A model generated the notes under the pieces. It saw nothing but the letters and a program-made list of their open reading frames with translations. It was not told the DNA's origin and did no database searches. Below, one piece after another: positions 1-8,178 of a stretch of DNA of 64,000 bases. Both the position numbers and the translations under genes were made by a program. The DNA comes from DASVDE01 sp963740065 (GTDB lineage: Bacteria; Actinomycetota; Thermoleophilia; Solirubrobacterales; 70-9): contig CAVUCS010000003.1 of NCBI GenBank assembly GCA_963740065.1, positions 21,891 through 85,890 on the forward strand, in the 5' to 3' direction. Position 1 is the first letter of the stretch, and the number at the start of each line of letters is the position of its first letter.

Positions 1-153
1 CATCAGATCACGATTCCGAGCGTTGCCTTTCGCGGCGCCGATCTTCAGGTAGGCGACCGACTCCACGCTCGCGCCGACGGGCCGGGGCGTGTCACTCTGG
101 AACGGATCCCCTCGCTCGTCTCCACTTCGGAGGGGGAAGCCGACTGAGGCCGG
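1..153 (-). other. Window edge, possible partial reverse-strand gene
   Basis: No gene can be named here. On the minus strand one frame is open from a TAG near 150 to the window edge and contains a GTG at 66-64, followed by codons reading VESVAYLKIGAAKGNARN, so the 5' part of a gene running off the left edge is possible. I recognise no family in this short stretch. Confidence 0.2.
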
Positions 154-534
154 CTACTTCGCCGGAACGCCGAGGCGCTCGGCCATCCGCTCGTTGAAGC
201 GGGTGAGCGCGGACATTGGGCGCATGAAGACGGTCAGCTCCTTGACCCGGCCCTCGTCGTCGAGCTCGAGGAAGTCGATTCCCTCCAGCTCGAGATCCTC
301 GACTCTGGCTTTGAAGCGGAGGGCGACTGTGCGCTCGTCGGCCAACTCATCGACGTAGTGGAGATCCTCCAGCGTCGCGGCGACGTGAGTGAGAACCTGG
401 CCGACAATCTCCCGACCCTCGAAGCCGCGGAAGAGGATCGGGCTGTGCAGGACGACATCCTCGCGCAGGGTCTCGATCGCCTGGTCGAAATCCTTGGCCT
501 CGACGGCGCGGCGGAATGGATGGGGCTCGGGCAT
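154..534 (-). CDS. SnoaL/NTF2-like small protein
   Basis: A 126-residue protein starting MPEPHPFRRAVEAKDF. It has the usual layout of the SnoaL/NTF2-like fold: an N-terminal helix, then HSPILFRGFEGREIVGQVL, then alternating strands ending in TVFMRPMSALTRFNERMAER. Such proteins bind small hydrophobic ligands or act as small isomerases or cyclases; the substrate cannot be told. I chose the ATG at 534 because the longer reading upstream runs through palindrome A1, which encodes only repeat-derived residues, and the fold begins after it. It is divergent from the nitroreductase-family gene at 678, with A1 between the two. Confidence 0.75.
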   Translation of the reverse strand: MPEPHPFRRAVEAKDFDQAIETLREDVVLHSPILFRGFEGREIVGQVLTHVAATLEDLHYVDELADERTVALRFKARVEDLELEGIDFLELDDEGRVKELTVFMRPMSALTRFNERMAERLGVPAK

Positions 535-574
535 CCCGGCCACTCTACGCCCTCCGCCGACTCCGCTCCCCCGT

Positions 575-619
575 GGTGCAACGCAAACGAGGGGACATAG
601 CCCTCGTTTGCGTTGCACC
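575..619. repeat. Palindrome family A, copy A1 (45 bp)
   Basis: Perfect inverted repeat: 19-bp arms at 575-593 and 601-619 around the 7-nt loop GACATAG. The termini GGTGCAACGC and GCGTTGCACC are the family A signature. It lies in the divergent promoter region between the SnoaL-like gene and the nitroreductase-family gene. Confidence 0.9.
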
Positions 620-677
620 TTGCTTGGGTGAAATACTCGGCGCCTTGGCGCTGCTGCCCGACAGGTTCTATTCGCGG

Positions 678-1115
678 ATGTCCACCGGCATGGGAGCGAC
701 CGGGCTGCGCCTGACCGGGAAGCTCAACGTGCCCCTCTACCGGTTGAGCGGCGGGCGGATCGGCGGGCACGTCGGCGATGGGCCGGTGCTGTTGATCACC
801 ACGACCGGGCGCAAATCCGGGCAGCCGCGCACGGCTCCGGTCCTATACCTGGAGGACGGCGAGCGGCTGGTGGTGATCGGCTCCAACGCCGGACACACGA
901 ACGAGCCCGCCTGGTCCCTCAACTTGAAGGCGAACCCCGACGCGGAGGTCGAGGTGGGGCGGAAGCGCCGCAAGGTGCGAGCCCGGGTCGCCGAGGGCGA
1001 AGAGCGCGCCGACCTCTGGCGCAAGAACGTCGAGCAGTTCGACGGCTTCGACACCTATAAGGACCGCACCGACCGCGACATCGCGGTCTTCGTCTTGGAC
1101 CCGGTCACCGACTGA
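678..1115 (+). CDS. Deazaflavin (F420)-dependent nitroreductase family protein
   Basis: 145 residues from the ATG at 678. The core motifs GPVLLITTTGRKSGQPRTAP, LEDGERLVVIGSNAG and PAWSLNLKANPDAEVEVG are the diagnostic blocks of the Ddn/F420H2-dependent oxidoreductase family, a split-barrel fold in which TTTGRKSG contacts the cofactor. Members reduce nitro-compounds, quinones or other acceptors with F420H2; the acceptor here is unknown. An in-frame TTG at 645 would add 11 residues (LALLPDRFYSR) and is a plausible alternative start. The longer open frame upstream crosses palindrome A1 and is unlikely to be native. The stop overlaps the convergent sigma-factor frame by 11 bp. Confidence 0.85.
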   Translation: MSTGMGATGLRLTGKLNVPLYRLSGGRIGGHVGDGPVLLITTTGRKSGQPRTAPVLYLEDGERLVVIGSNAGHTNEPAWSLNLKANPDAEVEVGRKRRKVRARVAEGEERADLWRKNVEQFDGFDTYKDRTDRDIAVFVLDPVTD

Positions 1116-2395
1116 CGAGCCGGAGAGGCCGGCAGGCACGGAGCGCGCTTGCTCTGCGCGACGAGCATCCTTGCGCTGCCTCGTCGGCTCGGAGGCGCTT
1201 CAGCTTTTTCAGCGTGTTGTTCTCGATCTGGCGGATCCGCTCGCGGGTGACGCCGAAGGTCTTGCCGACTTCCTCGAGAGTGAGGGGCTCAAGGCCGGAG
1301 AGTCCGTAGCGCAGCTCGATCACCTGGCGCTCGCGCTCGGGGAGGGCGTCGAGGGCGCGGCGCACCCCCTCTCTCTGCAGGTGCTCGCTCGCCTCTTCGA
1401 ACGGCTCCGCCGTTGCCGTCGTCGGCGACGAAGTCGCCCAGCTCCGACTCGTCCTCGTCGCCCACCGGTTTCTCCAGGGAGACCGGCAGCTGGGCGACGC
1501 GGAGGATGTCTCGCACGTCGCCGACCGACCAGCGCAGCTCCTCGGCGATCTCCTCGGGCTCGGGCTCCCGCCCCAGCCTCTGCACCAGCTGGCGCTCGAC
1601 GTGGGCGACCCGGTTCAGCTTCTCCACCATGTGGACGGGAATGCGGATGGTGCGCGCCTTGTCGGCGATCGCCCGCGTCACCGCCTGGCGGATCCACCAA
1701 GTGGCGTAGGTGGAGAACTTGTAGCCGCGGCGGTAGTCGAACTTCTCAACTGCGCGGATCAGCCCGAGCGAGCCCTCCTGGATCAGGTCGAGGAAGCTGA
1801 GGCCGCGCCCCAAATAGCCTTTGGCGATGGAGACGACGAGGCGCAGGTTGGCCTCGACCATCTGGCGCTTGGCGAGCATGTCGCCGCGCTCGATCCGCTT
1901 CGCCAGGTCGATCTCCTCCTGCGCGGTGAGCAGGTCGACTCTGCCGATCGAGCGCAGGTAGAGGCGCAGGGAGTCGAGGCTGGGCTCGACCGTCAGGTCC
2001 AGCTCGGCGCTTTTCGCCTGGCCATTGCCGGAGGCGTCCCCGCTGCCTCTCTGCTCTTTGTAAGCGCTGACCCCGCCCTCCGCGATGACGTCGACGCCGT
2101 GCTCAATCAGGTGGGCGTGCAGACCGGAGACCTGCTCCTTGGTCACCTCCACCTCTTCCAAGGTGGCGGCGATCTCCTCGAAGGTGAGGTAGCCGCGCTC
2201 GCGCCCCTGCGCGATCAGCCCGCGAAGCTCGTCGGCCTCTGCCAACGGCTGCTCCCCCGAACTACGTTCCAGTCCTTCCGGGACCGTTTCCAACGGTTCG
2301 ATCTTCAATCCCTCCGCTGCAACCCTTCCCCTCTCCCCGGGGGGCCGACCCTGTGGCTTCGGCGCCGCGAAGTATAGGCGGAAGTCGTTTAGCAA
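1105..2395 (-). CDS. rpoD: Principal-type sigma-70 factor, frameshifted in the linker before region 4
   Basis: RNA polymerase sigma factor of group 1/2. A region 1.1-like helical segment (RGYLTFEEIAATLEEVEVTKE) is followed by region 1.2 (SLRLYLRSIGRVDLLTAQEE), region 2 with the -10 recognition stretch (YKFSTYATWWIRQAVTRAI), region 3 (IRIPVHMVEKLNRV), and region 4 with the -35 helix-turn-helix (GVTRERIRQIENNTLKKLKR). Region 4 is in a different frame from the rest: one extra base (or two missing) near 1404-1418, just after ELGDFVADD, switches frame, and the correct continuation reads EPFEEASEHLQREGVRRAL. An essential gene should not be broken, so a sequencing indel is the likeliest cause. The TTG start at 2395 has no clear ribosome site and the N-terminus is uncertain. 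Palindrome B1 lies just upstream. Confidence 0.85.
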
Positions 2396-2418
2396 TCGGG
2401 GCCCGCTGGACGAGCGAG

Positions 2419-2471
2419 CCGTTCCGCTGCGACTTATCCATGTATGTCAGAGATAAGTCGCAGCGGAACGT
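2419..2471. repeat. Palindrome family B, copy B1 (53 bp)
   Basis: Inverted repeat with arms CCGTTCCGCTGCGACTTATC and its complement around a centre containing GTATGTC. It lies between the divergent sigma factor and folE2 genes, so it cannot act simply as a terminator here. Confidence 0.9.
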
Positions 2472-2509
2472 GGGAGCCGCGGCCGAAGCGGTTGCCTACT
2501 CTTTGTGAG

Positions 2510-3514
2510 ATGCCAGGCCGCGCGACCTCCCTCTCCCCTACCGCCCCCGACGTGCAGGCCGGGGTGCCCGCCACCCAGGTGAGTCTGTCTCGGGTCGGCG
2601 TGACCGGAGTGGAGAAGGTCATCCGGGTGAAGGCGGACGGGGCGGAGCAGCTCTATTACGCCGAGATGGAGTGCTTCGTCGACCTCAATCCCCAGCAGGC
2701 GGGGGTGCACATGTCCCGCTTTGAGGAGATCGTCGGCGAGGCGATCGACGAGGTGGTGCTGGGTGAGGCGTTCCGCGCCGAGGTGCTGGCAGCGCACATC
2801 GCTCAGCGGGTGCGTGAGCGCCAGGGCGGGCTGCGGGCGGAGGTGTCTGTGACGGCGCGCTACCCGGAGACGGTGTCGACGCCGGCGAGCGGGCAGCTGA
2901 CGCAGGAGATTTACGTGTTGTTTGGGACGGCGGTGGCGTCGGAGCAGGGGACGCGGACGCTGACCGGCGTGCAGGCGCAGGGCATGACCGCCTGCCCATG
3001 CGCGCAGGAGATGGTCGCCGGGGTCGCGCGGGAGCGGCTGGCGGAGGAGGGCTTCAGTCCCGACGAGGTTGAGCGGGCGGTCGCTGTGGTGCCGATCGCA
3101 ACCCACAACCAGCGGGGGATCGGGACGCTGTGGATCGGCTCTGCGGAGGGCGGTGAGCCGTGGATCGACGCGCCGGAGCTGCTGCGGATCGTCGAGGGGT
3201 CAATGAGCTCGGAGATCTACGAACTGATGAAGCGCCCGGACGAGCTTGCGGTGGTGGCGAAGGCGCACGAGCAGCCTCGCTTCGTCGAAGACTGCGTGCG
3301 GGAGATGGTGCGCCAGGTGATCGAGGGATATCCCGACCTCCCGGGCGAGGCCTTCGTCATGGCGCGCCAGGAAAACCTGGAGACGATTCACCGCCACAAC
3401 GTGGTGGCGGAGCGCTACGGCACCCTGGCCGACCTGCGCGACGAGCTGGCGAGCGGCGAGCACCAGCGCCGCCACCAAACGATGCGCGAGTGGCTCGAAG
3501 TCCCAATCTCCTGA
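2510..3514 (+). CDS. folE2: GTP cyclohydrolase FolE2 (type IB)
   Basis: 334 residues. GTP cyclohydrolase of the MptA/FolE2 family, which opens GTP to dihydroneopterin triphosphate at the start of folate biosynthesis. The N-terminus AGVPATQVSLSRVGVTGVEK, the metal/active-site stretch GMTACPCAQEMV (Cys162 and Cys164), the block PIATHNQRG and the C-terminal FVMARQENLETIHRHNVVAE are family hallmarks. The zinc-tolerant IB class replaces or backs up FolE1. The ATG at 2510 fits the family N-terminus; an earlier in-frame ATG at 2444 lies inside palindrome B1 and adds only repeat-derived residues. The gene is monocistronic, followed by two family A palindromes. Confidence 0.93.
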   Translation: MPGRATSLSPTAPDVQAGVPATQVSLSRVGVTGVEKVIRVKADGAEQLYYAEMECFVDLNPQQAGVHMSRFEEIVGEAIDEVVLGEAFRAEVLAAHIAQRVRERQGGLRAEVSVTARYPETVSTPASGQLTQEIYVLFGTAVASEQGTRTLTGVQAQGMTACPCAQEMVAGVARERLAEEGFSPDEVERAVAVVPIATHNQRGIGTLWIGSAEGGEPWIDAPELLRIVEGSMSSEIYELMKRPDELAVVAKAHEQPRFVEDCVREMVRQVIEGYPDLPGEAFVMARQENLETIHRHNVVAERYGTLADLRDELASGEHQRRHQTMREWLEVPIS

Positions 3515-3530
3515 GCGCAACCCTCCCCAC

Positions 3531-3575
3531 GGTGCAACGCGTTCGCCAGGTAATAGATGGCAAAGGCGTTTCACC
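3531..3575. repeat. Palindrome family A, copy A2 (45 bp)
   Basis: Imperfect inverted repeat running from GGTGCAACGCGTTCGCCAGG to GGCGTTTCACC with centre TAATA. It lies 16 bp after the folE2 stop and 22 bp before copy A3, so A2 and A3 form a BIME-like pair. Confidence 0.85.
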
Positions 3576-3597
3576 ACGATCGAGCGCGCTCCCGGCC

Positions 3598-3642
3598 GGT
3601 GCAACGCGTTCGCCAGGAAATACCTGGCGTACGCGTTGCACC
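3598..3642. repeat. Palindrome family A, copy A3 (45 bp)
   Basis: 20-bp arms with a single mismatch around AAATA (3618-3622). It begins 33 bp beyond the stop of the AbiEi/DUF559 gene on its 3' side. With A4 at the other end it brackets that gene. Confidence 0.9.
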
Positions 3643-3674
3643 GTGGGGGGTGGGAGGTCAGGCCGGCCGAGCCT

Positions 3675-4628
3675 TCAGGCTCGCAGGGAGTCGCGGACTA
3701 AATTGAGGAACTGACCCGGATTGCGTTGAAGCATCTTGTAAGTGGGGCGATGCACCTTGTACCCGGCAACTTCAAGCGCGACGGTCCGTTCGTGGTCGCG
3801 TTCGAAGGCCGGTCTGTCGCCATGGTGCTTGTAGCTGTCGACTTCAACCACGACTCGCGCCCCTGGCCAGTAAAAGTCGACGAGCTGACCTTCGACGAAG
3901 ACGTTGACCTGTGGCAGGGGAAGATTCGCCTTGCGGCACAACGCCAGAAAGTCGATCTCCGACGGCGATCGGGTCTCAACGGCCCTGGGGTCCACCTCCT
4001 CCGTTAGGCGCTCAAGGCGCCCTTGGCCTTTCCTGCCGGTGGTCGTGCGGAGGATTCTCCGCAGCTCGGACCAGCGAAGGTGGCCGCTCTTGTCAGCCTC
4101 GACCAATGCCCGCTCCAACTGGCGGTCGTCGAGTCCCCCAGCGATATCGAGCATGACCCGCTCGAGCGAGGTGACCGGTATCCCGGCCTCAAAGACCCGC
4201 TGCTCTGGGGGTAGCCAGCGAGTTTGGTGCAACAGAACGCCATGAGGTCTCCGATGGCCCGCGATCCGAGTCACCTCGATCCGTCCTCGCGAGCCGCGAA
4301 TTCCCCAGAGGTGAGCCGCGCTGCCATGGGACAGCACCGCCCCATCGCCGCAAGCAAGCACCGCCGCCATCCATTCGCCGCGCAAACCGATGCGGCGATG
4401 GCCGAGAGCAAACACGCCGCGATGGAGCGGGATGAGGGCGCCGTTCTCTATCCGCGCCTCGATCAACCCAATGCCTAACCCCAATTCGAGAAGTTGCCGT
4501 CGTGTGACAACCCCATGCTGGCGTTCGGCCCTCTCGCGAATCGCATGGGTAGCGCTCGCGTCTGGTGCAACGCGTTCGCCAGGTATTTCCTGGTGTACGC
4601 GTTGCAGCGTGGAGTTGGTGCGGGGCAT
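3675..4628 (-). CDS. AbiEi-type winged-helix / DUF559 endonuclease-like protein, bracketed by palindrome A
   Basis: 317 residues. The N-terminal half is a winged-helix AbiEi-antitoxin-like domain (AERQHGVVTRRQLLELGLG, then LIPLHRGVFALGH and AVLSHGSAAHLWGI). The C-terminal DUF559 domain is related to Vsr-like PD-(D/E)XK nucleases, with the core LVDFYWPGARVVVEVDSYK giving the acidic pair D and E-x-D, followed by FERDHERTVALEVAGYKVHR. I chose the ATG at 4628; codons 7-22 are then encoded by palindrome copy A4 (TLQRVHQEIPGERVAPDA). A3 lies 33 bp past the stop. Family knowledge suggests DNA binding plus nuclease activity. A link to the palindromes is inference from position. A homologue at 37673 has the same arrangement with family C. 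Confidence 0.85.
   Translation of the reverse strand: MPRTNSTLQRVHQEIPGERVAPDASATHAIRERAERQHGVVTRRQLLELGLGIGLIEARIENGALIPLHRGVFALGHRRIGLRGEWMAAVLACGDGAVLSHGSAAHLWGIRGSRGRIEVTRIAGHRRPHGVLLHQTRWLPPEQRVFEAGIPVTSLERVMLDIAGGLDDRQLERALVEADKSGHLRWSELRRILRTTTGRKGQGRLERLTEEVDPRAVETRSPSEIDFLALCRKANLPLPQVNVFVEGQLVDFYWPGARVVVEVDSYKHHGDRPAFERDHERTVALEVAGYKVHRPTYKMLQRNPGQFLNLVRDSLRA
4564..4608. repeat. Palindrome family A, copy A4 (45 bp), within the 5' coding end of the DUF559 gene
   Basis: Inverted repeat with arms GGTGCAACGCGTTCGCCAGG and CCTGGTGTACGCGTTGCAGC around TATTT. Its centre is inverted relative to copy A3. It is translated in frame as residues about 7-21 of the AbiEi/DUF559 protein. Confidence 0.88.
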
Positions 4629-4732
4629 GCGCCACACGATGGTGGGCGGGGACGCACCTGTGACGCGGCAAATGTCAAGACTCAATCGCGCCCATGAATA
4701 GATTCTCGCGCCCCCGCGGGGCTCTGCCGGGC

Positions 4733-5338
4733 TTAGCTTGGGGTGGTCTTGGCGCCGCCACTCTTGCCGGCGGCGCGCTTGGCCGTGGCGGCGCGCTGTG
4801 CGCGTTGGGCCTCTTCCAGGTGCCGGCGTAGGCCGAAGAAGTAGTCGGCGCCGCTGATCACGGTGGCGGCAACCGCGAGGTAGACGAGGGCGTTGACCCA
4901 GCCGGGGGCCGGATTGGTGGCTATGAGGGCGAAGATGGCGGCGATCTGCAGGACTGTCTTCACCTTGCCCATCCAACTGGCGGAGATGACTATGCCGCGC
5001 TCGACGGCAATCGCGCGCATCACGGTGACGGCGAACTCGCGGGCGATGATCACCATCGCGACCCAGGCGGCTAGGCGGTCGAGGGAGACGAGGGAGACGA
5101 GGGCGGCGGCGATCAGCAGCTTGTCGGCGATCGGGTCCATCAACTTGCCGAAGGTGGTGACGGCGTCGCGAGAGCGGGCGAAGTATCCGTCGAGGCCGTC
5201 GGTGAGAGCGGCGAGTGCGAAGACGCCGGCGGCGAGGGCGTCCCCGTTGGGCGTCTCCCCCAGGAGCGCGACGACCACCACCGGCACCGCGAGGATGCGC
5301 AGAAGGGTCAGCGCATTGGGGAGGTTGAGCGGAAACAC
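4733..5338 (-). CDS. pgsA: CDP-diacylglycerol-glycerol-3-phosphate 3-phosphatidyltransferase
   Basis: 201 residues. Makes phosphatidylglycerophosphate from CDP-diacylglycerol and glycerol-3-phosphate in the membrane, the committed step to phosphatidylglycerol and cardiolipin. The complete CDP-alcohol phosphotransferase motif D-G-x2-A-R-x8-G-x3-D-x3-D is present at residues 50-72 (DGYFARSRD ... GKLMDPIAD). About five hydrophobic segments follow the opening FPLNLPNALTLLRILAVPVV. The C-terminal tail is Lys/Ala-rich (KRAAGKSGGAKTTPS). The GTG start at 5338 lies 4 nt after the stop of the MMPL gene, indicating translational coupling. Confidence 0.93.
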   Translation of the reverse strand: MFPLNLPNALTLLRILAVPVVVVALLGETPNGDALAAGVFALAALTDGLDGYFARSRDAVTTFGKLMDPIADKLLIAAALVSLVSLDRLAAWVAMVIIAREFAVTVMRAIAVERGIVISASWMGKVKTVLQIAAIFALIATNPAPGWVNALVYLAVAATVISGADYFFGLRRHLEEAQRAQRAATAKRAAGKSGGAKTTPS

Positions 5339-5342
5339 CCGC

Positions 5343-7541
5343 TCAGTCTCCTCCACCCGCCTTGGCGGCCGCGTCGCGGCGGGCGAAGTAGTCCTCGCCC
5401 TCGATGCTGATCTTGGGGACGACGCGCTCCATCCAGGCCGGCAGCCACCAGGCACGCTTACCCAACAGCTCCATCACCGCGGGAACGAGGAAGCAGCGGA
5501 CCAGGGTCGCGTCGATCGCGATCGCCACCGCGAGGCCAACCCCGAACTCCTTCACCACCGGGTTGCCGTTGAGGACGAAGCTGATGAAGACGCAGACCAT
5601 GATCGCGGCCGCCGAGGTGATTACCCGGCCGGTGTTGGCGAGGCCTTCGACCACGGCTCTGCTGGCGTCCCCGTGGTCGGTGTAGTGCTCCCGCATCTGG
5701 GTCAGCAGGAAGACCTCGTAGTCCATCGAGAGCCCAAAGAGGATCGCGAACATCAGCAGCGGCACGAAGCTGACGATCGGGATCGCGTGCGGGAGGCCGA
5801 TCAGCGAAGCGCCCCAGCCGAACTGGAAGACCGCCGTCACCACGCCGTAGGCGGCGGCGACGGAGAGCAGGTTCATCGCCGCCGCCTTGAGCGGAATCAG
5901 CAGCGAGCGGAAAGCGAGCAGCAGGACGATGAAGCTGAGGCCGACGACGATCGCGATCATCAGCGGCAGCTTGTCGGCGATCTGGGTGGCGAGATCGATG
6001 TAGCCGGCGGTCTGGCCGCCGACGTAAGCGGTGCCGTCGGTCCCGGCCAGCGCCCGGGGGATGACTATGTCGCGCAGGTTGTTGACCAGGTCGACGGTCT
6101 CGTCGGCCCAAGGCGCCGACTGCGAGATCACCGTGAAGACGGCGACGGTGCCCTGCTTGTCGAGGGTCGGCTGGGCGACGGCGGCGACATCGGCCGCGGC
6201 CGAGGCCTGTCTCTCGAGCGTCGGCAGGGCGCGCTGCGCGTCGGCCGGCGTCTCGAATTTGGAGGCGATCAGCAGCGGACCGTTGACCCCGGGGCCAAAC
6301 CCCCGCGTGAGGCCGTCGTAGGCCTGGCGCGCGGTGGTCGACTTCGGCGAGGCGCTGATGTCGTTCTGCCCCAAGTCCAGCTGCAGCATCGGCAGGGCGA
6401 GAACGATGAGGACGGCGAGGGCGGCGATCGTGCTGCGCCAGGGCCGGGCGGCAACGCCACGCGCCCAGCGCGTCCAGCCGTGGGGCTGCGCGTCGTCGGG
6501 GTGGGTCTTGCCGAGTTGGACGCGCAGCGAGTTGATGCGCGGACCGAGCGCACCCAGCATCGCCGGCAGCAGAGTCGAGGCGGCGAGGATCGCGACGACC
6601 ACGGCGATCGCGGCGGTGAAGCCGAGGGTTGTGACCAGCGGGATGCCGGCGAAGGCGAGTGAGCAGAGCGCGATCACCACGGTGAAGCCGGCGAAGACGA
6701 CGGCGCCGCCCGCGGTCGCGGTGGCACGGGCAATCGACTCGCGCATCTCCATCCCGTCGCGCAGCTGCAATTTATGGCGGGTGACGATGAAGAGCGCGTA
6801 GTCGATGCCGACCCCGAGGCCGATCATCGTCGCCAGGGTGGAGGCGACGCTCGGCACCTGGATAACGCTCTCCAGCAAGCGGATGATCGACAGCGCGCAA
6901 GCGAGGCCAAGCACGGCGGAGGCGATCGGCAGCATCATCGCCGTCGCGGTGCCGAAGGCGAAGAGGAGGATGATCACCGCGGCGGTGAGGCCGATCGCGT
7001 CGCTGAACTCGGTCGACGGCTTGGAGAGCGCCTGGCCGACATAGGCGCCGACGGAGACGTTGAGGCCGGCGGCGACGGCCGGGTCGCCGGCGTCGAGCAC
7101 GGCCTGGGCCTGCTCGTCGGTCAGCTCGGCCGGGCTGGCATTGAGGAAGACGGGGATGTAGGCGACGGTGCGGTCTCTGCTGAGGAAGGAGGCGCCGGCG
7201 GGGGTAAGTGGATTGACCGCGGAGTTGACGTCGCCCATCGCGTTCAGCCGCTTCACGGCCTGCCCGATCGCGTCGGCGTATCTCGCTTCGGTCAGCTTCG
7301 CGCCGCCGGTCGAGGCGAAGACCAGCGGGTTGTTCCCGTAGGCGATCTGAGGGAGGTTGTTCTCCATCAGATTGGTGGCGTTGGTCGAGTCGGTGCCGGG
7401 CAGGGTGAGGTTGTCGTTGGTCTTATTGCCCGAGGCCTGGCCGAAAGTGACCAGCGCGACGGCGGCGATCAGCCACAGCCCAATAACCGGCCAGTGATGT
7501 CGGGAGCAGAAGCGCCCGATCGCGTAGAGGGGGCCGGTCAC
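5343..7541 (-). CDS. MMPL/RND-family transporter
   Basis: 732 residues from a GTG at 7541. Twelve-helix transporter of the MMPL (RND) superfamily: TM1 at WPVIGLWLIAAVALVTFGQ, a large extracytoplasmic domain, a first helix bundle containing GLGVGIDYALFIVTRH, a second large external loop, and a second bundle containing LFGLSMDYEVFLLTQMREHY. The Asp in each GxDY motif is the proton-relay type residue. Substrates of the family include lipids and hydrophobic compounds; none can be assigned here. The same frame stays open upstream through a ferritin-like lipoprotein, but the MMPL fold begins at the GTG, which overlaps an out-of-frame TGA (GTGA). That is the usual coupling arrangement and makes a true fusion less likely. 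pgsA follows 4 nt downstream. Confidence 0.88.
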   Translation of the reverse strand: MTGPLYAIGRFCSRHHWPVIGLWLIAAVALVTFGQASGNKTNDNLTLPGTDSTNATNLMENNLPQIAYGNNPLVFASTGGAKLTEARYADAIGQAVKRLNAMGDVNSAVNPLTPAGASFLSRDRTVAYIPVFLNASPAELTDEQAQAVLDAGDPAVAAGLNVSVGAYVGQALSKPSTEFSDAIGLTAAVIILLFAFGTATAMMLPIASAVLGLACALSIIRLLESVIQVPSVASTLATMIGLGVGIDYALFIVTRHKLQLRDGMEMRESIARATATAGGAVVFAGFTVVIALCSLAFAGIPLVTTLGFTAAIAVVVAILAASTLLPAMLGALGPRINSLRVQLGKTHPDDAQPHGWTRWARGVAARPWRSTIAALAVLIVLALPMLQLDLGQNDISASPKSTTARQAYDGLTRGFGPGVNGPLLIASKFETPADAQRALPTLERQASAAADVAAVAQPTLDKQGTVAVFTVISQSAPWADETVDLVNNLRDIVIPRALAGTDGTAYVGGQTAGYIDLATQIADKLPLMIAIVVGLSFIVLLLAFRSLLIPLKAAAMNLLSVAAAYGVVTAVFQFGWGASLIGLPHAIPIVSFVPLLMFAILFGLSMDYEVFLLTQMREHYTDHGDASRAVVEGLANTGRVITSAAAIMVCVFISFVLNGNPVVKEFGVGLAVAIAIDATLVRCFLVPAVMELLGKRAWWLPAWMERVVPKISIEGEDYFARRDAAAKAGGGD

Positions 7542-8178
7542 GTGGGGATCATCCCGTACCGGGTGGGACGGGGTTTCGCCGTTCTCGAAGGCGTCGGGGA
7601 CGGGGTCGGCGCCGAGCGCCTCCCTCAGGACGGCCAGTTGCTGGGCCTCGTTGGCCGCGATCATCGCGATCAGCGCCCGCGGCCAGTGGCCGGTGAGCTT
7701 TGAGACCGCCGCCATGTCCTCGGCAATTGCGGCGCTCACCTGGCAGTAGACGAGCGTGAGAGCGTCGCCGGCCGCACGGTGCAACGCGTTTCCCATGTAA
7801 TGGCTGGTATTTGCGTTGCACCTCGGTGGCTTGGGGGGCTCGGGGGCGGTTCTGCCGCCGAGGCCGCGGATCGCCTTGGTGATCGCGTCGACGTGCTCCT
7901 GCTCCTGGGCGCGGAACCGGCGGGCGGTGGCGAGGGTCTCGCCCGTCAGCCGTGGCAGCGCCCCGGTGTAGGAGTCGACGGCGGCCAGCTCGTAGCCGAG
8001 GGCGGTGTTGAGGATCGCGATGTCATCGGCCTTCTCGGCGGCCGACGGAGGACTCGCCTCCCCCGCCCCCGCAGCCCGCGAGAAAGAAGAGGAACGTGGC
8101 GCCGGTCGCGAGAACCGCGACGAGCCGGCGACCGCGAGTGTGCAGCTCCGGCGCGGGCGTGGTTGGGTTTCGGGGCAT
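7538..8178 (-). CDS. Ferritin-like-domain lipoprotein, frameshifted, with in-frame palindrome A5
   Basis: The N-terminus starts at ATG 8178 and has a lipoprotein signal (RRLVAVLATGATFLFFLAGC, then Gly-rich). A single-base shift near 8048-8060 moves to the frame AEKADDIAILNTALGYELAA, then FRAQEQEHVDAITKAI, then AALSLVYC-like helices (ALTLVYCQVSAAIAED ... MIAANEAQQLAVLREALG). The E-x6-Y pattern and ExxH (EQEH) suggest a DUF4439/ferritin-like four-helix domain. Between helices 2 and 3 the 45-bp palindrome A5 is translated in frame as RCNANTSHYMGNALH. The C-terminus is ambiguous: the current frame reads on into the MMPL gene, while the +1 frame ends at a TGA overlapping the MMPL GTG. Function unknown; it is operonic with the MMPL transporter and pgsA. 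Confidence 0.65.
7778..7822. repeat. Palindrome family A, copy A5 (45 bp), inside a coding region
   Basis: Termini GGTGCAACGC and GCGTTGCACC are intact; the inner stem is divergent (TTTCCCATG / TGGCTGGTATT). It lies in frame within the ferritin-like lipoprotein, between two predicted helices. Confidence 0.88.

Noticed and set aside
1404..1418. Programmed ribosomal frameshift in the sigma factor
   Set aside because: No slippery sequence or stimulatory structure is seen, and similar shifts occur in many unrelated genes of the window.
4893..6662. Long plus-strand frame opposite pgsA and the MMPL gene
   Set aside because: It is antisense to two well-recognised genes; its Gly/Asp/Arg-rich translation has no fold and reflects GC-skewed codon positions.
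5343..7796. A genuine ferritin-MMPL fusion protein
   Set aside because: The MMPL fold begins exactly at a GTG overlapping an out-of-frame TGA, the usual layout of two coupled genes, and the ferritin part already carries another frameshift.
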